Assembly: GCA_033032175.1 (NCBI GenBank)
Contig: CM065320.1
Span: 6,448,001 to 6,512,000 of the forward strand
DNA from: Saturnia japonica
Lineage: Eukaryota > Arthropoda > Insecta > Lepidoptera > Saturniidae
Length of the DNA stretch: 64,000 nt
Reading direction: 5' to 3'
The notes below the pieces were generated by a model that worked only from the letters and a program-made list of their open reading frames with translations, did not search any database and was not told the DNA's origin. A program made the translations under genes and the position numbers. How positions within the stretch are numbered: the stretch's first letter is position 1; every line of letters begins with the position of its first letter. Below, piece by piece: positions 38,101 to 45,824 of the stretch.

Positions 38101-41100
38101 ATAAAAATTACTATTGATATTATTGAGATAGTCTTCATACATTATTATTGTAATAGGGATTTTTTTTACATTACACATTAATACTTTTACACTGATATAT
38201 CGATGTTAATATTGATATTGTAATAAATATCGATTTATTATTATATATTTTTTCACTTCCGACATCCCTACCTACAAGTACATTCTACATAATCTAGTCG
38301 GCTAGGTATGTCAAAAATTTCGATGTTATTTAATTGATGCAACGATATTTTTTGCATTTTATATTTTATGAATGTATCGATATAAAGTTCTAACTATCGA
38401 ACAGGTATAAAAATCGATATTTTCTCAGACAAATAGACGAAAATGTATAAGTACTTATGATTAAAAAAATTACTTTATACGTAATTATTACCTAAATATA
38501 CATTTTATGGATTTTTTGCTAAATGTTCGGCTCGATTTGCTGCTTTTTAATTTGGTACCTAATATTGGCAATTCCACATATCAAAGTCTCAGGCTGAAAT
38601 CTATAGAGCGTACTCAGTCTTAGCTCAGCCATAGCTTAGCTCAAACTTCACTAAGAATTTACTGAGCGCAATCTTAGCTTTCGAACTTATAGTCGAGTTA
38701 CGCTAAGCTTAAGCTTAGCTCTAGCTGAGGACTGTCAATTAACGTTTCGATACCGCATCTGGACTGTTAAATTTCTTCAACCCAAACAAATAAATTAATC
38801 ACGATTTATGTATAGAAAATTGAAAAGCTATTTGTGTAATTGTATAATATTCAACTTGATTTAAAGTAAAAATGACAGATTATTCGTACATAAAATAAAA
38901 AGATTAAAGTTTCAAACCAATAACGAGAAACCACTGCAAACAACAGGAATAACAAAACGTGTACATAATAAAAACAGTCATTTCTATGTAGTAACTAGGT
39001 AATAAGAATCAAGCAATACAGATAATTTAAAAAGTATAAAATCACTGTTAAATCACCCAAGTTTTTCGTAAGTCGTGGAATTCGATGACTTGAACTTTAC
39101 TTAGGCAGAGCTGAGCTAATGCTAAGCTTGCGACCATAAATTTCTATTTCAGAACTTAAAGCTGAAGTTAAGTCTGAGCTAAGACTGAGTACGCTATATA
39201 GATTTCAGCTTAATGTCAACATAGTCAATTACTACCGACTGTACCTAGTTCACAAGCAATAAATTCACGTAAACATAATAATAGAATGGGTTATTGCAGT
39301 ACATTTCTGTTTTATAGGTATTCCAAGTAGGTAGGTATACGTATAGGTCATGTCCAGTACTATGTCGAATTTTTTCAATAAAATGGACGAACAAAACGTT
39401 TCGTGTAAAAATTAGCATCACCATCCGTTTTTGCAGCTTACAATTGAAAACGCAAGCCTCAATATTATCTTTCAAATGGTACCGATATATCAATATTTTT
39501 TATAAAAATATAAATATCGATACTTTTTTGCACTTTCGATATCTCTAAAGAAGCCGACGCGACGTATGTATCAGTAAGGATGGGTAAAAATATCGATATT
39601 TTCTTATAAATTGGTCAATGTAATAATAACATCGATTTTTTTAACCGATATATATATATATCGATATTCAAAATTAATATGAAGTTTTGAATTCATATAA
39701 ACTTCGATATATTTTAAAGCCACTTTCCTATTTCTTCGTGCATCGGCTATTTTTAAAAATCTCGCCACAATCCAAACTGCCTTCAAAGATTTTTTTGATT
39801 CTTGCTCCCACAATTTTTTCAGTAATGGAATCAAGGAACTGGGTAGGTACCTTTAAAATGGCGAAAGTGCATAGATAATAATGGTATCTACTTCGATTGA
39901 TTAAATGTATAATTTCATAATACCAATTTTTTTCATTTTACTTTTACCATATAAAATGCTAATTTCATATGTAAGGACCTAATAATAGGTCTTTACCTAT
40001 GAAATTGCCGTTCTGCAGTACTGGCCATTTCAAATCAAAATAATTTTTGTTTGGCTAAGAATTCTAATTTCAAATTAATTTTATTTTAAAAACATGGAAT
40101 TCTTTTTCCAAACGTAGTCATTTGTTTATTGATTAGTGTTACATTTTCATCGCATTTCAATCTTTTTTGTCATCATGGATACGTTAAAAATTCGAGTAAT
40201 TATGGAATATGAGTACCGTCGTGGCAGTAACGCGGCACAAGCGGCACGCAACATCAACGACGTTTACGGAGCTAACACTACAAACCAACGCACCACCTGT
40301 TATTGGTTTGCTCGCTTCCGTTCTGGGAATTTCGACCTGAAAAATGAACACCGCGGTCGTCCGAAGACTTTGGTCGACAATGACGAATTAAAGGCGATTG
40401 TGGAAGCTGATGATACACAATCTACGGCTGAATTAGCAGCAGCTTTCGACGTTAGCGTCAAAACAATATTGGTCCATTTGCGTCAAATTGGCAAAGTAAA
40501 AAAGCTTGACAAATGGGTGCCCCACGAACTCAATGATCGCCAACGCGAAGTACGCGTTGAGACGTGCCTTGCACTGCTCAACAAACACACAAATGAAGGA
40601 ATTTTGAACCGCATTGTTACCTGCGATGAAAAATAGATTCTGTTTGATAACCGCAAGCACTCAACAAGTTGGTTGGATCCTGGTTCAGCACCTAAACAAT
40701 GCCCTAAACGAAAACTTACCCTAGAAAAATGATGGTCACTGTTTGGTGGTCTAGCGCCGGTGTGATTCATCACAGCTTCTTACCAAACGGGGTGAGCATT
40801 ACTGCAGATGTGTACTGTGAAGAACTGAACACAATGATGGAGAAGCTGGCACATCTCCAACCAGCATTGGTCAATCGTTGGTCTCCGCTGCTCCTGCACG
40901 ACAACGCGCGACTTCATACTACACAGCAGACGGTCTCCAAGTTGCAAGAACTGCGGTTGGAAGTTCTCCGTCATCCGCCCTACTCACCAGACCTTGCGCC
41001 TACAGACTACTACTTTTTCCAGAATTTGGATAACTCCTTGGCGGGGAAAAAATTCAATACCCGAGAGGCAATACAAAATGCCTTTGAAGAATTTGTTGCC

Positions 41101-41681
41101 TCCCGTCCAGCTGATGTCTTTAAGAAGGGCATCAATAAACTGCCACTGCACTGGCAAAGATGCATTGATTGCATGGTGATTACTTCGATTAATACAAATA
41201 AAAAATACATGAAAAAAATTCGTTTAAATTTTTTCATATAAAACGGCAATTTCATAGGTAAAGACCTAATATAATCCACTTCACTTAAGCACAACAACCA
41301 AACTATATCACGCAAAATTACATAATATAGGGTCAAAAAACCTAAGTTAATGAATTAAAAATAAAAACCACAACATGTCACTTTAAGATTCAAGAACTCA
41401 TCAAAAACTCTTTCACATAGTTAAACGACATGTCTGTGAGAATATAATATAAAGGAATCTACTAACACTTGTCGTATTCCAATTCTAATGCCTACCTATA
41501 TCTATTAATATAGAGAATTGATCCAGTGGTTAAAGTATTTTGTTTTAAATTGTTTCAGGATTCCACCAATTTGAATGACGGCCCTAACGGCGAAATTTAC
41601 TGCAGAGGTTGTTACGGCAGAAACTACGGCCCTAAAGGTGTAGGTTTTGGTTTGGGCGCAGGCACATTAACCATGGCATAA
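27288..41681 (+). CDS. Mlp84B: Muscle LIM protein Mlp84B, five-LIM isoform (492 aa)
   Basis: Canonical path: 27288-27402, 29001-29163, 30166-30289, 30692-30788, 30979-31063, 32192-32488, 33303-33435, 34186-34373, 34573-34726 and 41559-41681. The total is 1479 nt, or 492 aa, against about 495 aa in Drosophila. Five LIM domains each have the Cx2C...HxxCx2C...Cx2C zinc-ligand pattern and end in the glycine-rich GPKGYGxGxGAG segment characteristic of the cysteine-rich protein family. In the known family these proteins sit at Z-discs in striated muscle, bind alpha-actinin and stabilise the sarcomere. All junctions are GT-AG and in phase. LIM3 is in one exon; the others are split. An alternative path through 30434-30530 and/or 31251-31347 changes LIM2. 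The last intron hosts Sep15 on the other strand. Confidence 0.93.
27403..29000 (+). other. Mlp84B intron 1
   Basis: Contains a minus-strand tRNA-SINE relic (about 27,455-27,690) and a match to the MEF2 consensus YTAWWWWTAR, TTATTTTTAG at 28,650-28,659. The rest is AT-rich without recognised features. Confidence 0.7.
27455..27690 (-). mobile_element. tRNA-derived SINE, family A (body)
   Basis: The reverse complement matches the body of the SINE at 34,881: 'GTGAAGAAAACAGCGTGATG', 'CTGGCTAGCTACCACCCTCA', 'GCACCTATAGATGTGTTC'. The tRNA-like head is missing. Confidence 0.65.
29001..29163 (+). CDS. Mlp84B: Mlp84B exon 2 (rest of LIM1)
   Basis: Encodes [20 protein letters not shown]..., completing LIM1, and the glycine-rich tail. 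It starts in phase 1 after TTTGTTCAG and ends in phase 2 at GTAAGT. The reading frame continues into the donor and stops there (see short isoform). Confidence 0.92.
29164..30165 (+). other. Mlp84B intron 2, possible 3' UTR of short isoform
   Basis: Unusually GC- and CpG-rich at 29,190-29,470, 29,590-29,780 and 29,940-30,060 compared with the AT-rich introns around it. The first part, ending at the AATAAA at 29,567, could be the 3' UTR of the 93-aa isoform. The later blocks have no recognised identity. Open frames on both strands here lack motifs. Confidence 0.45.
29567..29572 (+). terminator. candidate polyadenylation signal for the short isoform
   Basis: AATAAA 400 nt after the donor-embedded stop at 29,165. 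It is the first such hexamer that fits a compact 3' UTR. Confidence 0.4.
30166..30289 (+). CDS. Mlp84B: Mlp84B exon 3 (start of LIM2)
   Basis: After ATGTGTACAG it encodes [18 protein letters not shown], a linker, then [20 protein letters not shown], the first half of the LIM2 zinc site. It ends in phase 0 at GTAATT. The donor can join to either 30,434 or 30,692. Confidence 0.9.
30434..30530 (+). CDS. Mlp84B: Mlp84B exon 4a, alternative LIM2 exon
   Basis: 97 nt after GTGCTTTAG, opening [20 protein letters not shown] and ending NEIYCR plus one base at donor GTATCT. It is homologous to exon 4b (about 20 of 32 residues identical), with the same length and phases and all zinc ligands kept. Splicing 4a to 4b would shift the frame, so use must be one or the other. 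Confidence 0.82.
30692..30788 (+). CDS. Mlp84B: Mlp84B exon 4b, canonical LIM2 exon
   Basis: 97 nt after TATGTACAG, opening [20 protein letters not shown] and ending DKDIYCK plus one base at donor GTTTGT. It is closer than 4a to the Drosophila sequence ([12 protein letters not shown]), so it is taken as canonical. Confidence 0.88.
30979..31063 (+). CDS. Mlp84B: Mlp84B exon 5a, canonical end of LIM2
   Basis: 85 nt after TTCTATAG. It encodes [20 protein letters not shown] and QSDPYAN, the last zinc ligand and glycine-rich tail. It enters in phase 1 and leaves in phase 2 at GTAAGA. Confidence 0.88.
31251..31347 (+). CDS. Mlp84B: Mlp84B exon 5b, alternative end of LIM2
   Basis: 97 nt after TTTGCTGTAG, encoding [16 protein letters not shown] followed by a diverged tail ([16 protein letters not shown]), with donor GTACAT. 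It has the same entry and exit phases as 5a, no stop, and the zinc-binding cysteine and FGP core are kept. Joining 5a to 5b would shift the frame. The tail differs so much that partner binding could change. Confidence 0.72.
32192..32488 (+). CDS. Mlp84B: Mlp84B exon 6 (LIM3)
   Basis: 297 nt after TTGTTTCTCAG. It carries a complete LIM3 ([20 protein letters not shown] ... HRKC ... CRDC ... CKTC) and the tail [20 protein letters not shown]. It ends in phase 2 at GTGAGT. Confidence 0.93.
32508..33230 (+). repeat. SINE-like fragments in Mlp84B intron 6
   Basis: Begins with 'ACTAGCAACCGCTTGCAACT' (32,511). A tRNA-SINE-like body follows at 32,895 ('GTTCGAACCCCGGCATGTAC', 'GACGGTGAAGGAAAATATTG'), with a tail near 33,180 ('CCCAGCAGTGAAACACTCAT'). 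These are typical lepidopteran SINE segments. Confidence 0.6.
33303..33435 (+). CDS. Mlp84B: Mlp84B exon 7 (linker and start of LIM4)
   Basis: After [32 protein letters not shown] linker, then [20 protein letters not shown]. Ends in phase 0 at GTAAGT. Confidence 0.93.
34186..34373 (+). CDS. Mlp84B: Mlp84B exon 8 (rest of LIM4)
   Basis: After [30 protein letters not shown] ... [19 protein letters not shown]. It ends in phase 2 at donor GTAAGT. The frame into the intron reads ACA TAG, so the stop at 34,372-34,374 spans the splice junction. Failure to splice here would end the protein after LIM4. Confidence 0.93.
34573..34726 (+). CDS. Mlp84B: Mlp84B exon 9 (start of LIM5)
   Basis: After CATATTACAG: linker [15 protein letters not shown], then [20 protein letters not shown] and [14 protein letters not shown]. 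Ends in phase 0 at GTGAGT. Confidence 0.92.
34881..35200 (+). mobile_element. tRNA-derived SINE, family A
   Basis: A tRNA-like head (A box TGGCTCAGTTGG at 34,891; B box AGTTCGAATCC at 34,935) is followed by a body shared with 27,455 and 51,695 on the other strand. The acceptor and T stems do not pair well, so it is not a functional tRNA. Inserted in the last Mlp84B intron. Confidence 0.78.
35201..36309. other. Mlp84B last intron, left part
   Basis: AT-rich except for a GC-richer piece at about 35,460-35,590 with no recognised identity. It also forms the 3' flank of Sep15. Confidence 0.5.
36310..36819 (-). CDS. SelenoF: Sep15/SelenoF homologue, cysteine form (169 aa)
   Basis: Single-exon minus-strand gene. 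I place the start at 36,819 ([20 protein letters not shown]), because this Met opens a signal peptide ending at ALA|EF; the 27 upstream in-frame residues are probably 5' UTR. Residues 29-70 hold the cysteine-rich region (CSSC, HCKECC), which in vertebrates binds UDP-glucose:glycoprotein glucosyltransferase in the ER. The thioredoxin-like domain follows, with the redox motif at residues 85-87 as CTC where vertebrates have CxU. It continues [10 protein letters not shown] and [10 protein letters not shown] as in the family. The residue 87 codon is TGT, one base from the selenocysteine codon TGA, and no SECIS would be needed. The gene lies inside the last Mlp84B intron on the opposite strand and has no introns, unlike its vertebrate counterpart. 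Confidence 0.94.
   Translation of the reverse strand: MSLGWLFGLGFHYVLFITLNSALAEFSTEDCASLGFIKANLLCSSCDQLKDFSLEQLIDHCKECCHNDESAANGKKYARAILEVCTCKFPAYPQIQAFVKSDKPAKFPNLQIKYVRGLDPIIKLLDKDGIVKDTVAIEKWNTDSVEEFLNTHLEKESDDDHQYLKTNQI
36966..37011. promoter_or_regulatory. three TATCGATA (DRE-type) palindromes upstream of Sep15
   Basis: TATCGATA occurs at 36,966-36,973, 36,982-36,989 and 37,004-37,011, within 200 bp of the Sep15 start codon. In Drosophila this is the DREF-binding DNA replication-related element of housekeeping promoters. Here the motifs belong to the hAT element end. A promoter role is an inference. Confidence 0.45.
37278..37494 (+). repeat. 217-bp repeat, copy A
   Basis: Runs from TTGGTTGCCTGTAAAGTCGG to TTGTCACGTCAAAA and is identical by eye to copy B at 45,825-46,041. 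It carries partial inverted repeats (ACGTGACAACGACTTTAT against ATAAGACGTTGTCACGT), suggesting a small non-autonomous DNA element. No coding frame. Confidence 0.8.
38592..39211. mobile_element. 620-bp MITE with long inverted ends
   Basis: The left end GCTGAAATCTATAGAGCGTA followed by CTCAGTCTTAGCTCAG is matched by the reverse complement of the right end (CTGAGCTAAGACTGAGTACG, then CTATATAGATTTCAGC). One mismatch was seen over about 36 bp, and further diverged pairing continues inward. No coding capacity; the target duplication was not resolved. Confidence 0.75.
39483..39670. mobile_element. hAT-end fragments with TATCGATA motifs
   Basis: TATCGATA at 39,515-39,522, 39,591-39,598 and 39,659-39,666, with end-like sequences CGATATCTCTA and TAAGGATGGGTAAAAATATCG. 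These look like broken termini of the same hAT group as 36,949. Confidence 0.5.
39769..39980 (+). mobile_element. mariner 3' fragment
   Basis: AATCCAAACTGCCTTCAAAG onward matches the 3' end of the copy at 1-541, including the terminal repeat CATATGTAAGGACCT ending at 39,980. Confidence 0.78.
39988..41266 (+). mobile_element. nearly complete mariner element (1279 bp)
   Basis: Terminal inverted repeats of about 25 bp, starting GGTCTTTACCTATGAAATTG at the left and matched in reverse complement at 41,242-41,266. The TA target duplication is at 39,986-39,987 and 41,267-41,268. It contains a transposase gene with two inactivating lesions. It is better preserved than the other three mariner copies, so probably younger, and sits 7 bp from the end of an older copy. 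Confidence 0.88.
40175..41241 (+). pseudogene. mariner transposase, broken by one stop and one frameshift
   Basis: Start [20 protein letters not shown] with paired helix-turn-helix regions, then the catalytic D in TCDEK, D in LLHDNARLH, and D in [10 protein letters not shown]. The last two are 34 residues apart (DD34D). The frame is broken by TAG at 40,634-40,636, where the family has a tryptophan codon, and by a one-base loss in the A tract near 40,725-40,729. The 3' half then runs open to 41,241. Not functional as it stands. Confidence 0.88.
41280..41400 (+). repeat. interspersed repeat, 'ATATAGGGTCAAA' family
   Basis: 'CAACAACCAAACTATATCAC' ... 'ATAATATAGGGTCAAAAAAC' ... 'AAAACCACAACATG' matches 22,975-23,140. 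It begins directly after the mariner copy. Confidence 0.5.
41559..41681 (+). CDS. Mlp84B: Mlp84B exon 10 (end of LIM5, stop)
   Basis: After [31 protein letters not shown], then [19 protein letters not shown] and TAA at 41,679-41,681. Confidence 0.93.
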   Translation, partial: DSTNLNDGPNGEIYCRGCYGRNYGPKGVGFGLGAGTLTMA

Positions 41682-42013
41682 TGCACTGTAAAGCTGGACT
41701 TTATAGGAATCATTTTAGATATATATGGTAGCTTGAAGAAATTATACATCGCTACCGACGTTTGTATATCATACCATTGGCTAAACTGGTTTTAATAATG
41801 GTTGATAATCAATGTGAAATGAGACTAATGGAACAGTAGAGTTTAATATGTGCAAATATTTTGTTATGAAGATATAAATTAAAGGTTACCTACATTCCTT
41901 TCACATATTAAGTACAAATGGACGATGAATGTGTCTGGGCCCTTAGTTTATAGATTCGTCATAAAATGTTGTAGTATTGTTAATATGCATAGATTTATTG
42001 TAGATAAGACTAA

Positions 42014-42032
42014 AATAAAATTTCAAAATAAA
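42014..42032 (+). terminator. Mlp84B polyadenylation signals (two AATAAA)
   Basis: AATAAA at 42,014-42,019 and again at 42,027-42,032, about 335 nt after the Mlp84B stop. Confidence 0.6.
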
Positions 42033-42637
42033 AAAGATAAAATTTGTAAGTTTTTATTAATAAAAAATAGAATAAAAAAAAAAAAACAAAAAGAAAATGG
42101 CATTGTGGTTTCGCCTCACATAATCACGATGTGATATGGAGGTTGATTTAACTATCCTGTAAACGCGGAAAAGATTACCAATGTCCTGGTAATCGTTTCA
42201 ACCGACCAGATCTTGTTTTAGGATCTGAAGAGTCTAAACATAATTATTTAATTATTTATATACATACAACAAACAAACAAAATAATGTAAATAGTTTCCA
42301 ATTTTCTTACCTGCAAGGTAACTTGTGCAAGTAATTATAACTACGTATAAGTGTTTTAAAGCTTCTGCAAAATAACAAACAAATAAAATATGGTTAATTT
42401 AAATGTGAAGTAAGCTTATTGCATATTATTACAATAATAATGAACAAAATTATGTGTAAGTTATAATTTTTATTAAATAAATTATTCATAAACAAAGTTT
42501 TTGTTTATTTCAATGTTAATCCTAGTAAGTAACATAACAACGAGATACAAAATATTCAACACTTAGTAAATGAACTAAACTCGTCAGAATAATTAAAAAC
42601 ATACCTATTAAAGTAGGTACGGCATCTTACTGTTTAT
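42033..42637. other. intergenic after Mlp84B
   Basis: AT-rich, no gene or transposon recognised. Confidence 0.5.
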
Positions 42638-44262
42638 GTGCAGTGTACTGCAGTAGCTCATGACAATGTCATCAGGGTAGAATGGCTATTGCGAGAGAAT
42701 AGACACGTTACATATCGAGAGATTCAGGCTGAACTAAAGATTGGATCACTGGCAGTTTCCTCCTTCATGAACACCTTAAAGTTAGGGGCCATCATAAATT
42801 ACGTCACACGAATTTCATTATTTTTTTACCCATCCCCCGTCCTTGTCACAGCTGGTCACATTTGCGAGACCCCCTCACCCCTACCTAGTGTGATGTCACA
42901 TATTTTGCAATTTTATAATTAGAAATTTATGAAATTAAAACAGCAGTATTCGGAAATTATTTTAATTTCCATTTAAATTATTTTTCAATAAAATCGACAT
43001 CAAATCAAACAAAGGTATAAAAATTAATAAAACATTTAAAAAATCACTTTAATGAAAGATAAAAACTTAAACCTCTTCAGTCCATACACTTCGAACCCAT
43101 TCCTTTATATTATTTATAACTGGCATAGTAGTCACATCGTTCTCATTTGGACAGTTAACATCAGAAACATTCATTGTGTCAACATCTTCATCTAACCATA
43201 AAGCTTCATTGTCATCATTAAAACAAAGAAGTTGTTAAATAAAACATTACTATGTTCGAGATACAGAAGTCCAATTTAATTTTTTCTCTGATTATTTTGA
43301 CTAGAGGGTTGAAGATTTAGTGCAACGGAGGTTATGGGGCTTGAATGGAATGGAACACATTCTTGCGAGTTTGGGAGGTTTTCGACTTAAAGAAGTTCTA
43401 TTGTACTTAGATATAAAATATTATATTTTGAAAAAATGTGATGTCACAAAATTTGGAACCCCTCCCCCTCCCTTGTCACACTTCGTCGACCCCCTCCCAA
43501 ACCCCTAAACGTGTGACGTAATTTATGGATGGCCCCTTTAGAATGCTTGCTTCGCGATAGATATCTCATTTTCTCAACTAAGGGCAAAAATCCCGTCGTG
43601 TTGATTGGTGTAATGCTAGAAAAGTTTGAAGGAGGAACTTCGCAAAACCTATCATCCTACATTCTTACAATTGACGAAACTTAGATCTACAGCTACGATC
43701 CTCTCACGAAGCAACTATCCAGTGTATAGTGTCCACGCAATGGGTTGAAGAAGACGAGTTGCCTATAAAAGTTTCCCGCAGTCGGAGTGATTGAAAAAAA
43801 TGAGTTTTTTTCCGACACAGTGGCCAAGTAGCAGTAATTTCTCTAGAGGATCAAAGAACAGTTACTAGTCAATGGTATAGCGAAGTTTGTCTGCCTCAAG
43901 TTTTCGGAGAGTTAAACAGCGAGCGACCATGGAGCGGTGTCCGTAGCACATTCTTTTTCACCAAGATAACGCGCCCGCTTACACAGCGGCTAGAACCATG
44001 GACTATTTGAATGCTTCGGGGGTACAAATATTACCCCATCCTCCGTACAGCCCAGATTTATCTCCATGCTATTTTTTATTTTATATTCTATAGAAAAATA
44101 AAATGTTTCGTGGGCAAAAAAATTGATACTGCACAAGAGGTCGTCGAAGAATTTTGGCGATTATTTTTCCACCACCCCAACATACATTTATTAAATGTTT
44201 CGAAAGTTGGTTCACCCGAATGCATAGGTGCGTTGGGGTTGGAAGGTAATATTTAGAAAAGC
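42638..44262 (+). pseudogene. Tc1/mariner transposase relic split by a 752-bp element
   Basis: The N-terminal part reads VIRVEWLLRENRHVTYREIQ (helix-turn-helix). After the insertion the core is recognisable in changing frames: TIDETxIYSYDP near 43,670, HQDNAPAYTAARTMDYLNAS near 43,965, PPYSPDLSPCYF near 44,040, and a C-terminus with KKIDTAQEVVEEF near 44,120. There are many frameshifts and stops. It belongs to a different lineage from the mariner copies above. Confidence 0.72.
42785..43536. mobile_element. 752-bp terminal-inverted-repeat element nested in the relic
   Basis: The left end GGGGCCATCATAAATTACGT matches the reverse complement of the right end, GGGGCCATCCATAAATTACG (one base deleted at left). 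Inside, the minus strand at about 43,068-43,230 holds a 50-codon acidic frame (NDDNEALWLDEDVD ... IKEWVRSVWTEEV, stop), perhaps the end of a lost transposase gene. Superfamily not assigned; a 3-bp TTA/TTT flank is possible. Confidence 0.72.
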
Positions 44263-44279
44263 TATAAATAAACTTGATT

Positions 44280-44470
44280 CATATTCTATTTTTACCCAAC
44301 TGCGAAAAAGGAAGGTAATGTTTTCGAGCGTATACATAGGTATGTGTCTATTTCTTTGGCATGCTCTATGGCCTAAACGGCTTGATGGATTTTAGCATAT
44401 GAGGTGTCATTAGATTTCTCCTTTAAACAAAAGTACTCTGTGGTTAGATTCGTCATAATTGTGGGAGTGA
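44280..44470 (+). repeat. lepidopteran repeat fragment
   Basis: 'CCCAACTGCGAAAAAGGAAG' ... 'CCTAAACGGCTTGATGGATT' ... 'ATGAGGTGTCATTAGATTTC' is a common lepidopteran repeat segment. It forms the left flank of the DD41D element. Confidence 0.5.
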
Positions 44471-44483
44471 CTTATGCTATATA

Positions 44484-45786
44484 CAAGGTGTCCAGAAAGG
44501 GTATCGGGTATTTGTTTTCGCGCCATATTCGAAACGGGGCGTCTAAAGGGTGCGGGGAGGGGTTCGTGGCATCCGCCATTTTGTGGAGTTTTAGTCACGA
44601 TGGAACAGTACTCGGGGACGCATCGCGCATTTTGCGTACGAGCGTATTATCGTAATGGTGATTCAATAGTGACTGCTCAACGTCTCTATCGTGCGGAATA
44701 TCGTACACGCCACGCGCCAAGTGACGATAGCATTAGGAAATGGATCAGGATGTTCGAGAATACAGGTGCGACAGTTAAAATTCAAAACTCTGGTCGTCCT
44801 CGTTCAGTTCGCGATGAAGAAACAATTGAAGAAGTTGAGGCGTCGGTTCGTCAAAATCCGTCTTTATCCATCCGAAAGCGAAGCCAAGCGTTGAACATCA
44901 AAAAATCGTCTTTACATTCGATTTTAAAGAAAGACTTACATCTAAAAGCCTATAAAATTCAATTGGTTCAAGAATTGAAGGATACGGACTATGCTAATCG
45001 ACTGAATTTTGCGAACGAAATGCTGCAGCGATTTAACAACTTTAACAACATATTGTTCAGTGACGAAGCAAATTTTCACCTGAATGGTCATGTTAATAAG
45101 CAGAATTGTCGGTACTGGGCAGTGGAGAATCCGAGACGAAAGCATGAACGACCCCTGCATAGCCCTAAGGTCGTTGTTTGGGCCGCTATGTCTGCTAAAG
45201 GCATAATTGGTCCTTATTTTCATGAAGATCAACGAGGCCGAGCAATTAATGTGAATAGTGACCGTTATTGCAATATGTTGCGAAATTTTTTGGTCCCAGA
45301 GTTGCAGGAGTTTGCAGGTTTCAACTCAAGAACGTGGTTCCAGCAAGATGGGGCCACTTGCCATACCTCAAATGACTCAATGGAAGTTGTTAACGAATTA
45401 TTCCCTAATAAAGTCATTTCGCGAAGGGGTAACATCAACTGGCCTCCCAGAAGCCCCGACCTTAGCCCGCTTGACTATTTTGCATGGGGATACCTTAAAA
45501 GTAAGGTTTATCAAAACAATCCGACGAATCTAACCCAGTTAAAGCAAAACATCTGGTCAGAAATGGCAGCAATATCGATAGCTATGTGTCAACGTGTTAT
45601 CGCCAATCTTCGTTTCCGTTTAGAAGAGTGCCAGCAACGTAACGGTCATCATTTGGATAACATCATCTTTTCCAAATAATTCTGCAATTCATATGCTAAT
45701 AATAAACAATAAACTTTTTTATTGCATACAAATAATTTTTGTTTCATTGAACTTACAAATACCCGATACCCTTTCTGGACACCTTG
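44484..45786 (+). mobile_element. structurally intact DD41D transposon (1303 bp)
   Basis: Identical 32-bp terminal inverted repeats (CAAGGTGTCCAGAAAGGGTA...), at 44,484-44,515 and 45,755-45,786. The TA target duplication is at 44,482-44,483 and 45,787-45,788. It encloses one open transposase gene. Perfect repeats and an unbroken gene suggest a recent, possibly still active insertion. The spacing of catalytic residues places it in the DD41D (rosa/Visitor-like) branch of the IS630-Tc1-mariner group. Confidence 0.92.
44600..45679 (+). CDS. DD41D transposase (359 aa), uninterrupted
   Basis: Start MEQYSGTHRAFCVRAYYRNG, chosen because this Met begins the conserved N-terminal helix-turn-helix region of this family; the frame is open upstream but enters the terminal repeat. 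Order: N-terminal HTH (residues 1-60), RPRSVRDEETIEEVEA linker, second HTH (LNIKKSSLHSILKKDLHLKA), then the DDE/D core with D in ILFSDEANFH, D in WFQQDGATCH, and the last D in SPDLSPLDYF. Residues 2 and 3 are separated by 41 residues. Family members cut and paste their own element at TA sites. No stop or frameshift. Confidence 0.92.
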   Translation: MEQYSGTHRAFCVRAYYRNGDSIVTAQRLYRAEYRTRHAPSDDSIRKWIRMFENTGATVKIQNSGRPRSVRDEETIEEVEASVRQNPSLSIRKRSQALNIKKSSLHSILKKDLHLKAYKIQLVQELKDTDYANRLNFANEMLQRFNNFNNILFSDEANFHLNGHVNKQNCRYWAVENPRRKHERPLHSPKVVVWAAMSAKGIIGPYFHEDQRGRAINVNSDRYCNMLRNFLVPELQEFAGFNSRTWFQQDGATCHTSNDSMEVVNELFPNKVISRRGNINWPPRSPDLSPLDYFAWGYLKSKVYQNNPTNLTQLKQNIWSEMAAISIAMCQRVIANLRFRLEECQQRNGHHLDNIIFSK

Positions 45787-45824
45787 TAGTTTTAAAGTAG
45801 GTACGTCTGAGAATAAAAAAAAAT

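Larger units (their letters stand above)
36949..38270 (+). mobile_element. hAT transposon relic with 8-bp target-site duplication
   Basis: Flanked by ACTACAAG (36,941-36,948) and CCTACAAG (38,271-38,278), 7 of 8 identical. The ends are TAGGCTTGTT and GACATCCCTA. Inside, the plus-strand frame 37,704-38,027 encodes a hAT C-terminal dimerisation segment ([18 protein letters not shown], then [12 protein letters not shown]). Both subterminal regions are rich in CGAT motifs. The N-terminal transposase is missing. A 217-bp repeat (37,278-37,494) lies within it. Confidence 0.75.
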
